Of a stretch of DNA of 64,000 bases, positions 56,148 to 64,000 are shown in pieces. The DNA is taken from the NCBI GenBank assembly GCA_937951485.1, contig CALEDJ010000005.1, forward strand, positions 124,001 through 188,000. The letters are read 5' to 3'. Both the position numbers and the translations under genes were made by a program. The notes under the pieces were generated by a model, which saw only the letters and a list, made by a program, of their open reading frames with translations, ran no database searches and was not told where the DNA came from. Positions within the stretch are counted from its first letter, which is position 1; each line of letters opens with the position of its first letter. Source of the DNA: an uncultured bacterium (GTDB lineage: Bacteria > Hydrogenedentota > Hydrogenedentia > Hydrogenedentales > CAILVY01).

Positions 56148-56816
56148 ATGAAAAGTGGAAATAGCCGGTTAAGCCGTTTTTTTATGGCGATGGTGGCGGG
56201 GATGGTGGCGGGGGCCTTGGCGGGCATGGTGATAAAAAGCGGCCTGCACCGTTGGTCGGGGCGTGCTTCGCCTGCGGGGGATGCATCTTCAGCGCCCCTG
56301 GCGGACATAGATAAGACGATGGGGTCGGAGGCGGCGTTGCGATATGCGCAGGCGCTGAAGGAGGGGGACTGGGAACGGGTGATAGACCAGACCCTGTGGA
56401 TGCGCGAACGGTTGGATTATGTGCGGTTGGAGGGCGGCGGCGAGGAAGAGACGGCGCGTGAGCGGCAGTATCTGGCGCGCAGGCTGGCGGAGCGGTCGCC
56501 GGAAGAGAACCAACTGCGCCCGGAGGGCGTTGAAGACCAGTTTGTATTTGCGCCCGGGGTGGAGGTTGCGGTGGCGGGGGTGGATGCCGGACGGGATGAT
56601 CTGGAGCGCCCCGTGGCGGCGCGGACCTGGCTTCGGGTGACGTATCCCCGCCGGGCGCAGGCGCTGCGCGACGAACGGAATCTGCCGATTCGCGCGATGA
56701 CGGTGGGGGTGAACGTGGACGAAAAAGGTTATGTGCTGAAGGCTGGTGTGATAGGAAACCTGGAGATAGACATGGACTCGGTTTCCCGAGATTGGAGCAT
56801 GTCGGTGGGAGGGTAG
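56148..56816 (+). CDS. Membrane-anchored protein of unknown function
   Basis: MKSGNSRLSRFFMAMVAGMVAGALAGMVIKSGLHRW TM; soluble C-terminal domain; start at 56148. Confidence 0.65.
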   Translation: MKSGNSRLSRFFMAMVAGMVAGALAGMVIKSGLHRWSGRASPAGDASSAPLADIDKTMGSEAALRYAQALKEGDWERVIDQTLWMRERLDYVRLEGGGEEETARERQYLARRLAERSPEENQLRPEGVEDQFVFAPGVEVAVAGVDAGRDDLERPVAARTWLRVTYPRRAQALRDERNLPIRAMTVGVNVDEKGYVLKAGVIGNLEIDMDSVSRDWSMSVGG

Positions 56817-56820
56817 TGTG

Positions 56821-57243
56821 ATGCCGCTTGCGAAGTGCGCCCGGTGCAACCGGATATTCAACAAAACGACGTCGCCTGTTTGCGGGCAGTGCGAGGCCGC
56901 GGAAGAAGCCGATCGGGAGAAGGTGCGCGAGGTGATCAACCAGGAGCCGAATCTGAGCGCGGACGAATTGGCGGCGCGGGCGGAAGTGGATATTCGCGTG
57001 GTGTATTGGATGATAAACGAAGGACAATTGACGTCCATTGAAACCGCAAAGGATGTGCGATGCGGCCGTTGCGGCGCGCCAGCCATCAGTCTGAGCAAAA
57101 AACTGTGCCAGTCATGCTTGGACAAATTGAACGCCGAGATGGCCCGCGCCCAGGCCAGCATCAAACTCGACGCGAAGCGGCCTGTGCAAATTGGCGAGCG
57201 CATGACCGTGCACAAGACAATAGATACGAAAAGGAGAACCTGA
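56821..57243 (+). CDS. Zinc-ribbon/HTH protein (YvyF/FlgM-region-like)
   Basis: CARCNRIFNKTTSPVCGQCEAAEEADREKVREVINQEPNLSADELAARAEVDIRVVYWMINEGQL ... CGRCGAPAISLSKKLCQSCLDKL. Confidence 0.7.
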   Translation: MPLAKCARCNRIFNKTTSPVCGQCEAAEEADREKVREVINQEPNLSADELAARAEVDIRVVYWMINEGQLTSIETAKDVRCGRCGAPAISLSKKLCQSCLDKLNAEMARAQASIKLDAKRPVQIGERMTVHKTIDTKRRT

Positions 57244-57313
57244 ACCGGATTCGCGTATATCGCAGGCAGGATGTTGGCGCGGACCAGCGAAGGGCCTCCA
57301 GGGATGACGCGCG

Positions 57314-57478
57314 ATGAGCAGCAAGGAAAAATGGGGCGTCGCCGTGCTGATAGGCATTTTGTCAGCGTGCGCCATGGGCCTCATATGGATGCGGACCCGT
57401 CCCGAAGGCCCCTACCGGGGCTTCGACAACAATGTCGTCGTTGAACAGCGTTTACACAACCTTCAGAAAAGCAGATAA
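57314..57478 (+). CDS. 54-aa single-TM small protein
   Basis: MSSKEKWGVAVLIGILSACAMGLIWMRTRPEGPYRGFDNNVVVEQRLHNLQKSR*, fills the gap between 57243 and 57485; not in ORF track. Confidence 0.65.
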   Translation: MSSKEKWGVAVLIGILSACAMGLIWMRTRPEGPYRGFDNNVVVEQRLHNLQKSR

Positions 57479-57484
57479 GCAATC

Positions 57485-58789
57485 GTGATGCAACCATCTC
57501 TCAGCGGAAAATCCCGGCTGATCGCCGTTTTTTTTATATGCGCGGCGTTCGGCGCGCAGGCCGCCGGACCGGTCACCTTCACCGCCCTGGTGGATGGCGA
57601 ATCGCGCGCCGCCGTCGTCACGCCGATATCCGTGCAGGATACGCCGTACCTGCCGCTGGTTGAACTCGCCCGGCAGTTGGGGGGCGGGGTGCGCCTGGCG
57701 CCGGCGCGCATCCAGGTGGATTTGGCGGGAAAAAGCGCCGTTGCGGCGGTCAACGACAGCGCCGTGGAGGCGTCCGCGAGCCGCTTTTTCCTCCGCCATC
57801 CCGTGATTCGGCAGGACGGGAACGTGATGATTGCGTTGGAGGATATCGAGGTGTTTTTCTGGCGGGCGTTTCAGGTGTCGCTGCGGATGCCCGAAGCCCC
57901 CGCCGAAACGCCGGTCGCCCCGCGCGAATCCGAGGAACTTGAGGCGGCGCGCATCCTGACGGAATGGTCTCCAGCCCCCCCGCCATCCGAGGAGTTGCCG
58001 CCCGCACCGCCTCCAATACCGCCGGAAATCGCGCCACCCGCCGCGCCGCCGGCATCCGCCGACCCGGCGTTGCATGTGGCGACGCCGTCGCTGGAAGCGG
58101 CTTCGGAAGCGTTGATGCGGCTGGACGCGGCGCCGCCCGCTCCCCCGCCGGCGCCGCATGCCGGAACGGTGGACACCATTGTTGTGGACGCGGGACACGG
58201 CGGCAACGACATCGGCAGCGGCGGCCAGGGCGGTTTGCTGGAGAAGGACCTGACGCTGGCGCTTGCGCTGGCGCTGCGGCAGGCGCTGAAGGAAAAGTCG
58301 GACTTGCGGATCGTGCTCATCCGCAGCGAAGACCGCGACATGCCGATGAAGGAACGCGTAAACATCGCCAATCAGCAGCGGAATGCGCTGCTCGTCAGCC
58401 TGCATGGGGGGGCGAGTTTCGCGCCCCAGGCGAATGGCATTGCGGTCTTCTGCGCACTGCCTCAATCGTCGGGTGGAGAAACGGGCGACCGGGCGCGCGC
58501 GGAGATGCGGCGCGACCACGCCGCCACCGGCAGGCATTATGCCGCGCATGTGGCCGGCGCGCTGGCGGAGACGACCCAGGCCGCCGCGCGCGGGGTCCAC
58601 GAAGCCCCCCTGCAACTGCAACGCGACCTGAACATGCCGGTGGTGCTTATCGAGGCGGGTTTTCTGAGCAATCCCGCCGAGGAGGCGCTGCTGGCCACCC
58701 CGGCATATCAGCAGTCGCTCGCGGAAGGTATCGCCACGGGCATTATCCGGGCGCGCGACGCCATGCGCGCGGGGAGGGCGAATCCGTGA
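57485..58789 (+). CDS. N-acetylmuramoyl-L-alanine amidase (Amidase_3) with N-terminal AMIN/CAO-like domain and Pro-rich linker
   Basis: TIVVDAGHGGNDIGSGGQGGLLEKDLTLALALALRQAL; RSEDRDMPMKERVNIANQQRNALLVSLHGGAS; MPVVLIEAGFLSNPAEEALL. Confidence 0.93.
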   Translation: MMQPSLSGKSRLIAVFFICAAFGAQAAGPVTFTALVDGESRAAVVTPISVQDTPYLPLVELARQLGGGVRLAPARIQVDLAGKSAVAAVNDSAVEASASRFFLRHPVIRQDGNVMIALEDIEVFFWRAFQVSLRMPEAPAETPVAPRESEELEAARILTEWSPAPPPSEELPPAPPPIPPEIAPPAAPPASADPALHVATPSLEAASEALMRLDAAPPAPPPAPHAGTVDTIVVDAGHGGNDIGSGGQGGLLEKDLTLALALALRQALKEKSDLRIVLIRSEDRDMPMKERVNIANQQRNALLVSLHGGASFAPQANGIAVFCALPQSSGGETGDRARAEMRRDHAATGRHYAAHVAGALAETTQAAARGVHEAPLQLQRDLNMPVVLIEAGFLSNPAEEALLATPAYQQSLAEGIATGIIRARDAMRAGRANP

Positions 58790-59478
58790 ACGCCGAAAAG
58801 CGCAAACAAATCCTCCAGCGGCTCATGCTGGCGGTCTGGGCGATGGTCACGTTGGTCCTGGTCTTCTGTCTTGTGCTGCTCATGAACGAAATGACGAAGC
58901 GCGGCCGGGACCCCTTCGCCGCCATCGCCCCCGCGCCGGCGGCTGAAGCCCCTTCCCCGATTGCGGCGCAGGACCGCATCCGGGCGGACGCGATGGCGAC
59001 CACGCGGGAAATCGTCTGCTATTTCGGCACAGGCGACGGACGCGCGCTCTCCCCGGAAACACACGCCATCGAGTTCAGCGATTCCACCGTGGAGAACTGT
59101 CGGCGCGCGCTGAAGGCGCTTATCGCCGGTCCGCGCGACATTCTTGCGCCGGTCCTGCCGGCGACGGCCCAGGTGCGCGCCTTATATCTGCTCGAAGAAG
59201 GGGAACTGGTGGTTGATTTTTCGCGTGAACTGCTTTCGGAACACGCGAGGTTCAAGAGCGCCGCGCTCGAAGCGCTGATGGTCTATGCGGTGGTGAACAC
59301 ATTGACGCAGCCGGCGTTGCAAGCGCCCTCGGACATGACGGTGCGCCGTGTGCGGTTTTTGTTCGAGGGGTCGCCGCCCCAGGAGATATTTCCGGCGCAT
59401 CTGGATTTGAGCGAACCCGTGGCGCCTGACGCGCGGTGGGTTGAGCAAACAGCGCAGGATGCGCTTTCCCATGGGTGA
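58786..59478 (+). CDS. GerMN domain-containing protein
   Basis: GTG start overlapping amidase stop; ENCRRALKALIAGPRDILAPVLPATAQVRALYLLEEGELVVDFSRELLSEH...VVNTLTQ. Confidence 0.85.
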   Translation: MNAEKRKQILQRLMLAVWAMVTLVLVFCLVLLMNEMTKRGRDPFAAIAPAPAAEAPSPIAAQDRIRADAMATTREIVCYFGTGDGRALSPETHAIEFSDSTVENCRRALKALIAGPRDILAPVLPATAQVRALYLLEEGELVVDFSRELLSEHARFKSAALEALMVYAVVNTLTQPALQAPSDMTVRRVRFLFEGSPPQEIFPAHLDLSEPVAPDARWVEQTAQDALSHG

Positions 59479-60274
59479 TTGCGACCGTCCCATCGGGGTA
59501 TTCGATTCCGGTGTCGGCGGCCTGACCGTGTTTCGGCAGATTGCGCGGCAGGCGCCCCGGGAGTCGCTTATCTATCTGGGCGATACGGCCCGGGTCCCGT
59601 ATGGCACAAAATCCCCGCAGACCGTCATCCGTTATGCGCGCGCCTGCGCGGCGCTCCTGCTGGAACGCGGCATCAAGATGCTGGTCGTCGCCTGCAATAC
59701 GGCATCCGCTTTTGCGATCGATGCACTGCGCGACGGCCTGGATGTGCCTGTAATCGGCGTCATCGAACCGGGTGCGCGCGCCGCCGCGCGCAAGAGCCGC
59801 ACAGGCCGCATCGGGGTCATCGGCACCGTGGGCACGGTCGCCAGCGGCGCGTATGAGAAGGCCATCGCCGGTGTTGCGCCGCAGGCGCGGGTATTCGCCC
59901 GGGCGTGCCCGTTGTTCGTGCCGCTGGCGGAGGAGGGGTGGACGGAAGGTCCGGTGCCGGAATCGGTCGCCCAGACCTATCTCGCGGCGCTGCTCGACCA
60001 CGGCATTGACACGCTGGTGCTGGGATGCACACACTATCCCCTGCTGGCGGGCGTGATTGCGCGGGCCGCCGGCCCGGCGGTGGCGCTTGTGGACAGTGCG
60101 GAAGAGACCGCCGGGGCGGTCCGGGAAACTTTGGAGGCGCTGGCCTTGTCGCGCCAGTCCGCCGACCCGCCGACGCGCCGCTTTCTGGTCAGCGATGACC
60201 CGGATGGATTCGAGCGCATCGGCCGCCGTTTCCTGGGCTGCGAGATGGACTATGTGGAATGGGTGGACTGCTGA
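59471..60274 (+). CDS. murI: Glutamate racemase
   Basis: RPIGVFDSGVGGLTVFRQIARQAPRESLIYLGDTARVPYGTKS; VVACNTASAFAID; LVLGCTHYPLL. Confidence 0.95.
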   Translation: MGDCDRPIGVFDSGVGGLTVFRQIARQAPRESLIYLGDTARVPYGTKSPQTVIRYARACAALLLERGIKMLVVACNTASAFAIDALRDGLDVPVIGVIEPGARAAARKSRTGRIGVIGTVGTVASGAYEKAIAGVAPQARVFARACPLFVPLAEEGWTEGPVPESVAQTYLAALLDHGIDTLVLGCTHYPLLAGVIARAAGPAVALVDSAEETAGAVRETLEALALSRQSADPPTRRFLVSDDPDGFERIGRRFLGCEMDYVEWVDC

Positions 60275-61914
60275 TGCCCGGTGCCAAGACGCCAACGCCG
60301 ACAAAAGCCAAGGGCGCGCCTCCGCCGCCCGCGCCGCGTGGCGCGGGCCGGAGCGCCCGGCTGTATTATTTTTTTCTGGTGAGCGCCATTCTCGCCGCGC
60401 TGGCCGCCGCCGCCGCGCTGCTGATCCAGTTTTTTGAAACCCGACCTCTGAATCTGCGTCATCACAGCGCACGCCTCGCCACCATCGCTGAACAAACGCT
60501 CGTCGAGCATTTCGTGCCCGCGGAGAGCATCCGGCGTCATCCCTCGGAAGTCCGGCGCGATGACGGCGCGGTGTGGGACTTTTATCTCTTCGATGCGGAA
60601 GCGCCGCGCCACGCCGCCGTGGATGGCGTGGTGCAGGTGCTGCGCGAAGCCATGCTCAGGCATTACGTCAATACCGCGGACGCGCCGGAGGAAGGCGGCG
60701 CGCGCCGCATCTCCCTGTCGCTCGGTGAACGGGAATTCGCCCGATTCATACTGCGGCCCGCCCCCCCGCCGCGTATCATGCGACGGGACCTGCGCGCCTC
60801 CTGCGAACGCCTCGCGCGGGAAATCGAGCAGTTGTTTCCCGACGCGCTGCAACGCGACGGCGCCCTGGACCGCGAGGATGACGCCGCACGGTGGACCTTC
60901 ACGCGACTTCGGGTGCGCGGCGCGGCGGAACTCCGTCCGGGCGATTTGCTCGAACGGATCGGCGCGGTGATTGGAACGCTGGATATCGCCGCCACGACGC
61001 GGGAGGATGCCGCCGGAGCGGTCGTGGTGGACATCGCCTGTTCCGGCAAACCCGCCGTCGAAATCCGTTTCGCGGCTCCCGCGTCCGCTGAGACCCCGCC
61101 CCCCCCGCCGGAAAGCGCCCCAACGACGGCGCCGCCGGAAGCGCATAAGGAGGAAACCGGCCTTTCCGCTTCGGAGGAAATGCCACAGGAAGTCCCGGAA
61201 GCCGATGCCGTCGCACTGGAGGAGCCGGAAACTGCTGCGCCGATACCGGCGAAGGTCGCACGCGTGGCCATTGTTCTCGACGACGGCGGCTACGGAGGTG
61301 AGGTCACGGACCGGGTGCTGGACCTCGACACGCGGCTGACCCTGGCCATCCTCCCCAATACGCCTTTCGCCAAGAGCACCGCAGCGCGCGCGACCGAAAA
61401 GGGCTTCGAGGTGATGCTGCACATGCCGATGGAAACGGATGGCAATGCCGTCAAGCCGTTTCCCGGCGAGATCAGCCCTGCAATGGACCGCAAGGAGATT
61501 CAACGATTGACCCGTGACGCCATTGATCAGGTTCCCGGCGCGCGCGGCGTGAACAATCACCGGGGTTCGCGCTTCACCGAAGATGCGGCGCGGCTGAATG
61601 ACTTCTTCGATGTGCTCAAGGAGGAACGGCTCTATTTTTTGGACAGCCGCACCCACGCCGCTTCCAGAGCCTATGATGTCGCCCGCGAAAAGGGTGTGCC
61701 CGCCGCCGCGCGCGACGTGTTTCTGGACAATCACGCGGACACCGAGTATATCCGCAACCAACTGGCGAAACTCGTGGAGAAGGCCAAACGACAGGGCAGC
61801 GCCATCGGCATCGGCCACTTCCGCAACGCCACCGCCGAGGTGCTGGCGGAAGAACTGCCAAGATTGCTCGAAGCCGGCGTGGAACTGGTCCCCGCTTCGG
61901 AATTGGTCCAATGA
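60274..61914 (+). CDS. Divergent polysaccharide deacetylase (YibQ/DUF610) family protein
   Basis: RVAIVLDDGGYGGEVTDRVLDLDTRLTLAILPNTPFAKSTA; PMETDGNAVKPFPGEISPAM; GARGVNNHRGSRFTED; FFLDSRTHA-like LYFLDSRTHAASRAYDVA. Confidence 0.9.
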   Translation: MPGAKTPTPTKAKGAPPPPAPRGAGRSARLYYFFLVSAILAALAAAAALLIQFFETRPLNLRHHSARLATIAEQTLVEHFVPAESIRRHPSEVRRDDGAVWDFYLFDAEAPRHAAVDGVVQVLREAMLRHYVNTADAPEEGGARRISLSLGEREFARFILRPAPPPRIMRRDLRASCERLAREIEQLFPDALQRDGALDREDDAARWTFTRLRVRGAAELRPGDLLERIGAVIGTLDIAATTREDAAGAVVVDIACSGKPAVEIRFAAPASAETPPPPPESAPTTAPPEAHKEETGLSASEEMPQEVPEADAVALEEPETAAPIPAKVARVAIVLDDGGYGGEVTDRVLDLDTRLTLAILPNTPFAKSTAARATEKGFEVMLHMPMETDGNAVKPFPGEISPAMDRKEIQRLTRDAIDQVPGARGVNNHRGSRFTEDAARLNDFFDVLKEERLYFLDSRTHAASRAYDVAREKGVPAAARDVFLDNHADTEYIRNQLAKLVEKAKRQGSAIGIGHFRNATAEVLAEELPRLLEAGVELVPASELVQ

Positions 61915-62894
61915 CAAGCATTCTGGGCATCGAAACCTCCTGTGACGAGACCGGCGTGGCCGTGGTGGCCGACGGGCGGCGGGTGCTCGCCAATGAAGTG
62001 GCCTCGCAAATTGACATCCACAAGGAATTCGGCGGCGTGGTGCCGGAGATCGCCTCGCGGCAACACACGCGGGTCATCTCGCAATTGACGCGGAAGGCAC
62101 TCGGCATCGCAGGCATTGAAATCCCCGACGCGGTGGCGGTCACGCGCGGCCCCGGGCTGATGGGGTCGCTGCTGGTGGGACTCTGTTTCGCGAAGGCGAT
62201 TGCCTATGCCTGGAACAAACCGCTGATCGGCGTACACCACATCGAGGGGCACATCTTCGCCGCCATGCTCTGCGATTCCCCCCCGGAATTCCCCTTCCTT
62301 GCGCTCGTGGTCAGCGGCGGCCACACGCAACTCGTGGATTGTCCCGCGCCGCACCAATACGCCATACTCGGCGCCACCCGCGACGATGCCGTCGGAGAAT
62401 GCTTCGACAAGGTGGCGCGCCTGCTCGGATTGCCCTATCCCGGCGGACCCAGCATCCAGAAAGCCGCCGAAGGCGGCGACCCTCAGGCCTTTCGGTTCCC
62501 GCGCGCCATGCTCGATGCGCCTCACCTCGATTTCAGTTACAGCGGCCTGAAGACCGCCGTGCTCTACACCCTCCGCGATGACCCCGGCGCAAAGGACCGC
62601 CTGCCCGATCTCGCCGCAAGTTTTCAGGAGGCCGCCGTGGACGCGCTGCTGGCCAAGACGCGCCAGGCCATGCGCGAAACCGGCGCGCGCCGCCTGGTGC
62701 TCGCGGGCGGCGTCGCCGCCAACCGGCGCCTGCGCGAACGGCTTCTGGCGGATATTGACGGCGACGTGTTTCTTCCACCCTTCGCCTACTGCCTCGACAA
62801 CGGCGCGATGATCGCCGCCGCCGCCGATTCGCGGCTGCGGCATGGCCTGACCGACCCGCTCACCATCACCCCCGACGCCGCGCTGCCGCTGTAA
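61911..62894 (+). CDS. tsaD: tRNA N6-adenosine threonylcarbamoyltransferase
   Basis: MTSILGIETSCDETGVAVVADGRRVLANEVASQIDIHKEFGGVVPEIASRQH; LVVSGGHTQLV; CLDNGAMIAAAADSRLR. Confidence 0.97.
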   Translation: MTSILGIETSCDETGVAVVADGRRVLANEVASQIDIHKEFGGVVPEIASRQHTRVISQLTRKALGIAGIEIPDAVAVTRGPGLMGSLLVGLCFAKAIAYAWNKPLIGVHHIEGHIFAAMLCDSPPEFPFLALVVSGGHTQLVDCPAPHQYAILGATRDDAVGECFDKVARLLGLPYPGGPSIQKAAEGGDPQAFRFPRAMLDAPHLDFSYSGLKTAVLYTLRDDPGAKDRLPDLAASFQEAAVDALLAKTRQAMRETGARRLVLAGGVAANRRLRERLLADIDGDVFLPPFAYCLDNGAMIAAAADSRLRHGLTDPLTITPDAALPL

Positions 62895-63041
62895 GGGGCG
62901 CTCGTTTGGCACGCAAAACGGGGGCAGGTGCGGCGCGTCCGGGGACGCGGCGTTCATTGGTGCACGATGATTCTTGGGTGGCATTGCTACGAATCCGGAT
63001 GTTTTTGACCCGAAGCCGTGTCGTGTATTACTATTCACAAG

Positions 63042-63065
63042 CGATATGTCTGATGGTGCATAACG
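63042..63065. promoter_or_regulatory. ModE-box-like operator CGATATG-N10-CATAACG
   Basis: Imperfect inverted arms (CGWTATG/CATAACG) with a 10-nt spacer, 12 bp upstream of the start codon of the ModE-like operon. Confidence 0.5.
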
Positions 63066-63077
63066 GGAGCAGGAACG

Positions 63078-63269
63078 ATGGAAGATCGGGATGCGTTGAT
63101 GGAGGCCGTGAAGCAGGCGGCGGTCGAGCGGGATGGGCGGATGACGCTGTCCTGCGCGGAGGCGTTTACGCTGGCGCGGAGCCTTGGCGCGAATCCGGGC
63201 GCCGTCGGCGCGGCGTGCAACGAGGCCGATGTCAGGATTGTGCAATGCCAGTTGGGTTGCTTCAAGTGA
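63078..63269 (+). CDS. 63-aa conserved-looking small protein ending CQLGCFK
   Basis: MEDRDALMEAVKQAAVERDGRMTLSCAEAFTLARSLGANPGAVGAACNEADVRIVQCQLGCFK; TGATG overlap with the next gene. Confidence 0.7.
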   Translation: MEDRDALMEAVKQAAVERDGRMTLSCAEAFTLARSLGANPGAVGAACNEADVRIVQCQLGCFK

Positions 63270-63643
63270 TGGCCGTGGCATCGCAGAGAAAAGGCGCCAT
63301 TCGGCCGGGCTTCAACGTCTGGCTTCGCGGCGCGGACCCGAAAGCGGTGTTCGGACGGGGGAAGTGGCGTCTGTTGGAGGCGATCGAATGCGAGGGTTCG
63401 CTGCGTGCGGCGGCGGATGCGCTGGGGATCAGTTACCGCAAGGCGTGGGGCGATTTGCGGGAGGCGGAGGCGGCGCTGGGCGTGATGCTGCTGGCGCGGC
63501 GGCGTGGGGGCAGCGACGGCGGCAGGTCCACGCTTACGGATGCGGGCAGGAAATGGCTGCGGGAATACCGCCAGTTTCACGCGCGGGTGGAAAAAGCCGT
63601 GGCCCGGGCCTTCGCGGCGTGGGAAAAAGGGATGCAGCGATGA
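63269..63643 (+). CDS. ModE N-terminal-type winged helix (LysR-like HTH) regulator without a TOBE domain
   Basis: GRGKWRLLEAIECEGSLRAAADALGISYRKAWGDLREAEAALGVMLLARRRGGSDGGRSTLTDAGRKWLREY. Confidence 0.88.
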   Translation: MAVASQRKGAIRPGFNVWLRGADPKAVFGRGKWRLLEAIECEGSLRAAADALGISYRKAWGDLREAEAALGVMLLARRRGGSDGGRSTLTDAGRKWLREYRQFHARVEKAVARAFAAWEKGMQR

Positions 63644-63918
63644 AAGATAAAACCAAGTACAGCGACGAACCAATGGGGAGGCTCCGGGTCGTCCCTGATT
63701 TCCTGCTTTCGCCTGAACAACTTGTTCTGAAAGAGGATCAGGTGAAAGTGACCGTTTCCTTGAGCAGGAGGAGCGTCGAATTTTTCAAGAGCATTGCCCG
63801 CAAGCATCATACGTCCTGTCAGAAGATGAACCGGCGTGTGGTGGACCTGTACACCACGCATTATGACGCCGGCGAGCGACGGGCTGCCTGCAGGGCCGGC
63901 GACCGGAGCCGGGCATAG
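63640..63918 (+). CDS. CopG/BrnA-like ribbon-helix-helix antitoxin-type protein
   Basis: MKDKTKYSDEPMGRLRVVPDFLLSPEQLVLKEDQVKVTVSLSRRSVEFFKSIARKHHTSCQKMNRRVVDLYTTHY; ATGA overlap with upstream ModE-like gene. Confidence 0.7.
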   Translation: MKDKTKYSDEPMGRLRVVPDFLLSPEQLVLKEDQVKVTVSLSRRSVEFFKSIARKHHTSCQKMNRRVVDLYTTHYDAGERRAACRAGDRSRA

Positions 63919-64000
63919 GCATAGGCCTGAAAATGGCATTTGGGATAAAGAAGAAATACGGCATGAGAACAGGAGAAGGAAAACGCAATCAGGGAACGAT

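Noticed and set aside
1-64000. tRNA/rRNA genes
   Set aside because: No convincing GTTCGAATC-type T-arm in a cloverleaf context or rRNA motif was seen; a tRNAscan-SE/barrnap run would be decisive.

Overview
The window is a GC-rich, gene-dense bacterial chromosome segment, probably from Candidatus Hydrogenedentota or a related PVC/FCB-like lineage. That placement is an inference from a (Glu-Gly)n-linker secreted protein, DUF1080/ThuA and PmoA-like proteins, many Gfo/Idh oxidoreductases, a DUF1559 prepilin and a sulfatase. Main blocks: an SGNH/TPR protein, PmoA-like and UroD-like genes on the minus strand; a 1.2 kb non-coding region carrying three TCCCA-N3-TGGGA palindromes; a TetR-OMF-MFP-RND efflux operon; ThuA-DUF1080; an 843-aa secreted protein with two poly-EG linkers and a duplicated SELLRxIQFFNxGGYHxC C-terminal module; type-2-like ileS; a GlmU-like nucleotidyltransferase; a frameshifted GxxExxY gene bounded by inverted repeats; rubrerythrin plus a rubredoxin-glutamate synthase fusion; DUF58/DUF4129; HEAT and Gfo/Idh; pilin, DUF1844, a 30-aa ribosomal-like microprotein and ndk; a solute-binding-protein/permease fusion ABC system without an ATPase; radical SAM, HAD and sulfatase; methyltransferase/SIS/Gfo-Idh; a DUF1559 prepilin with a TetR; a cell-envelope operon (amidase, GerMN, murI, YibQ-type deacetylase, tsaD); and a ModE-like triad with a ModE-box-like operator. 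No tRNA, rRNA, CRISPR array or intact transposase was recognised. All assignments are by eye from sequence; no database search was run.
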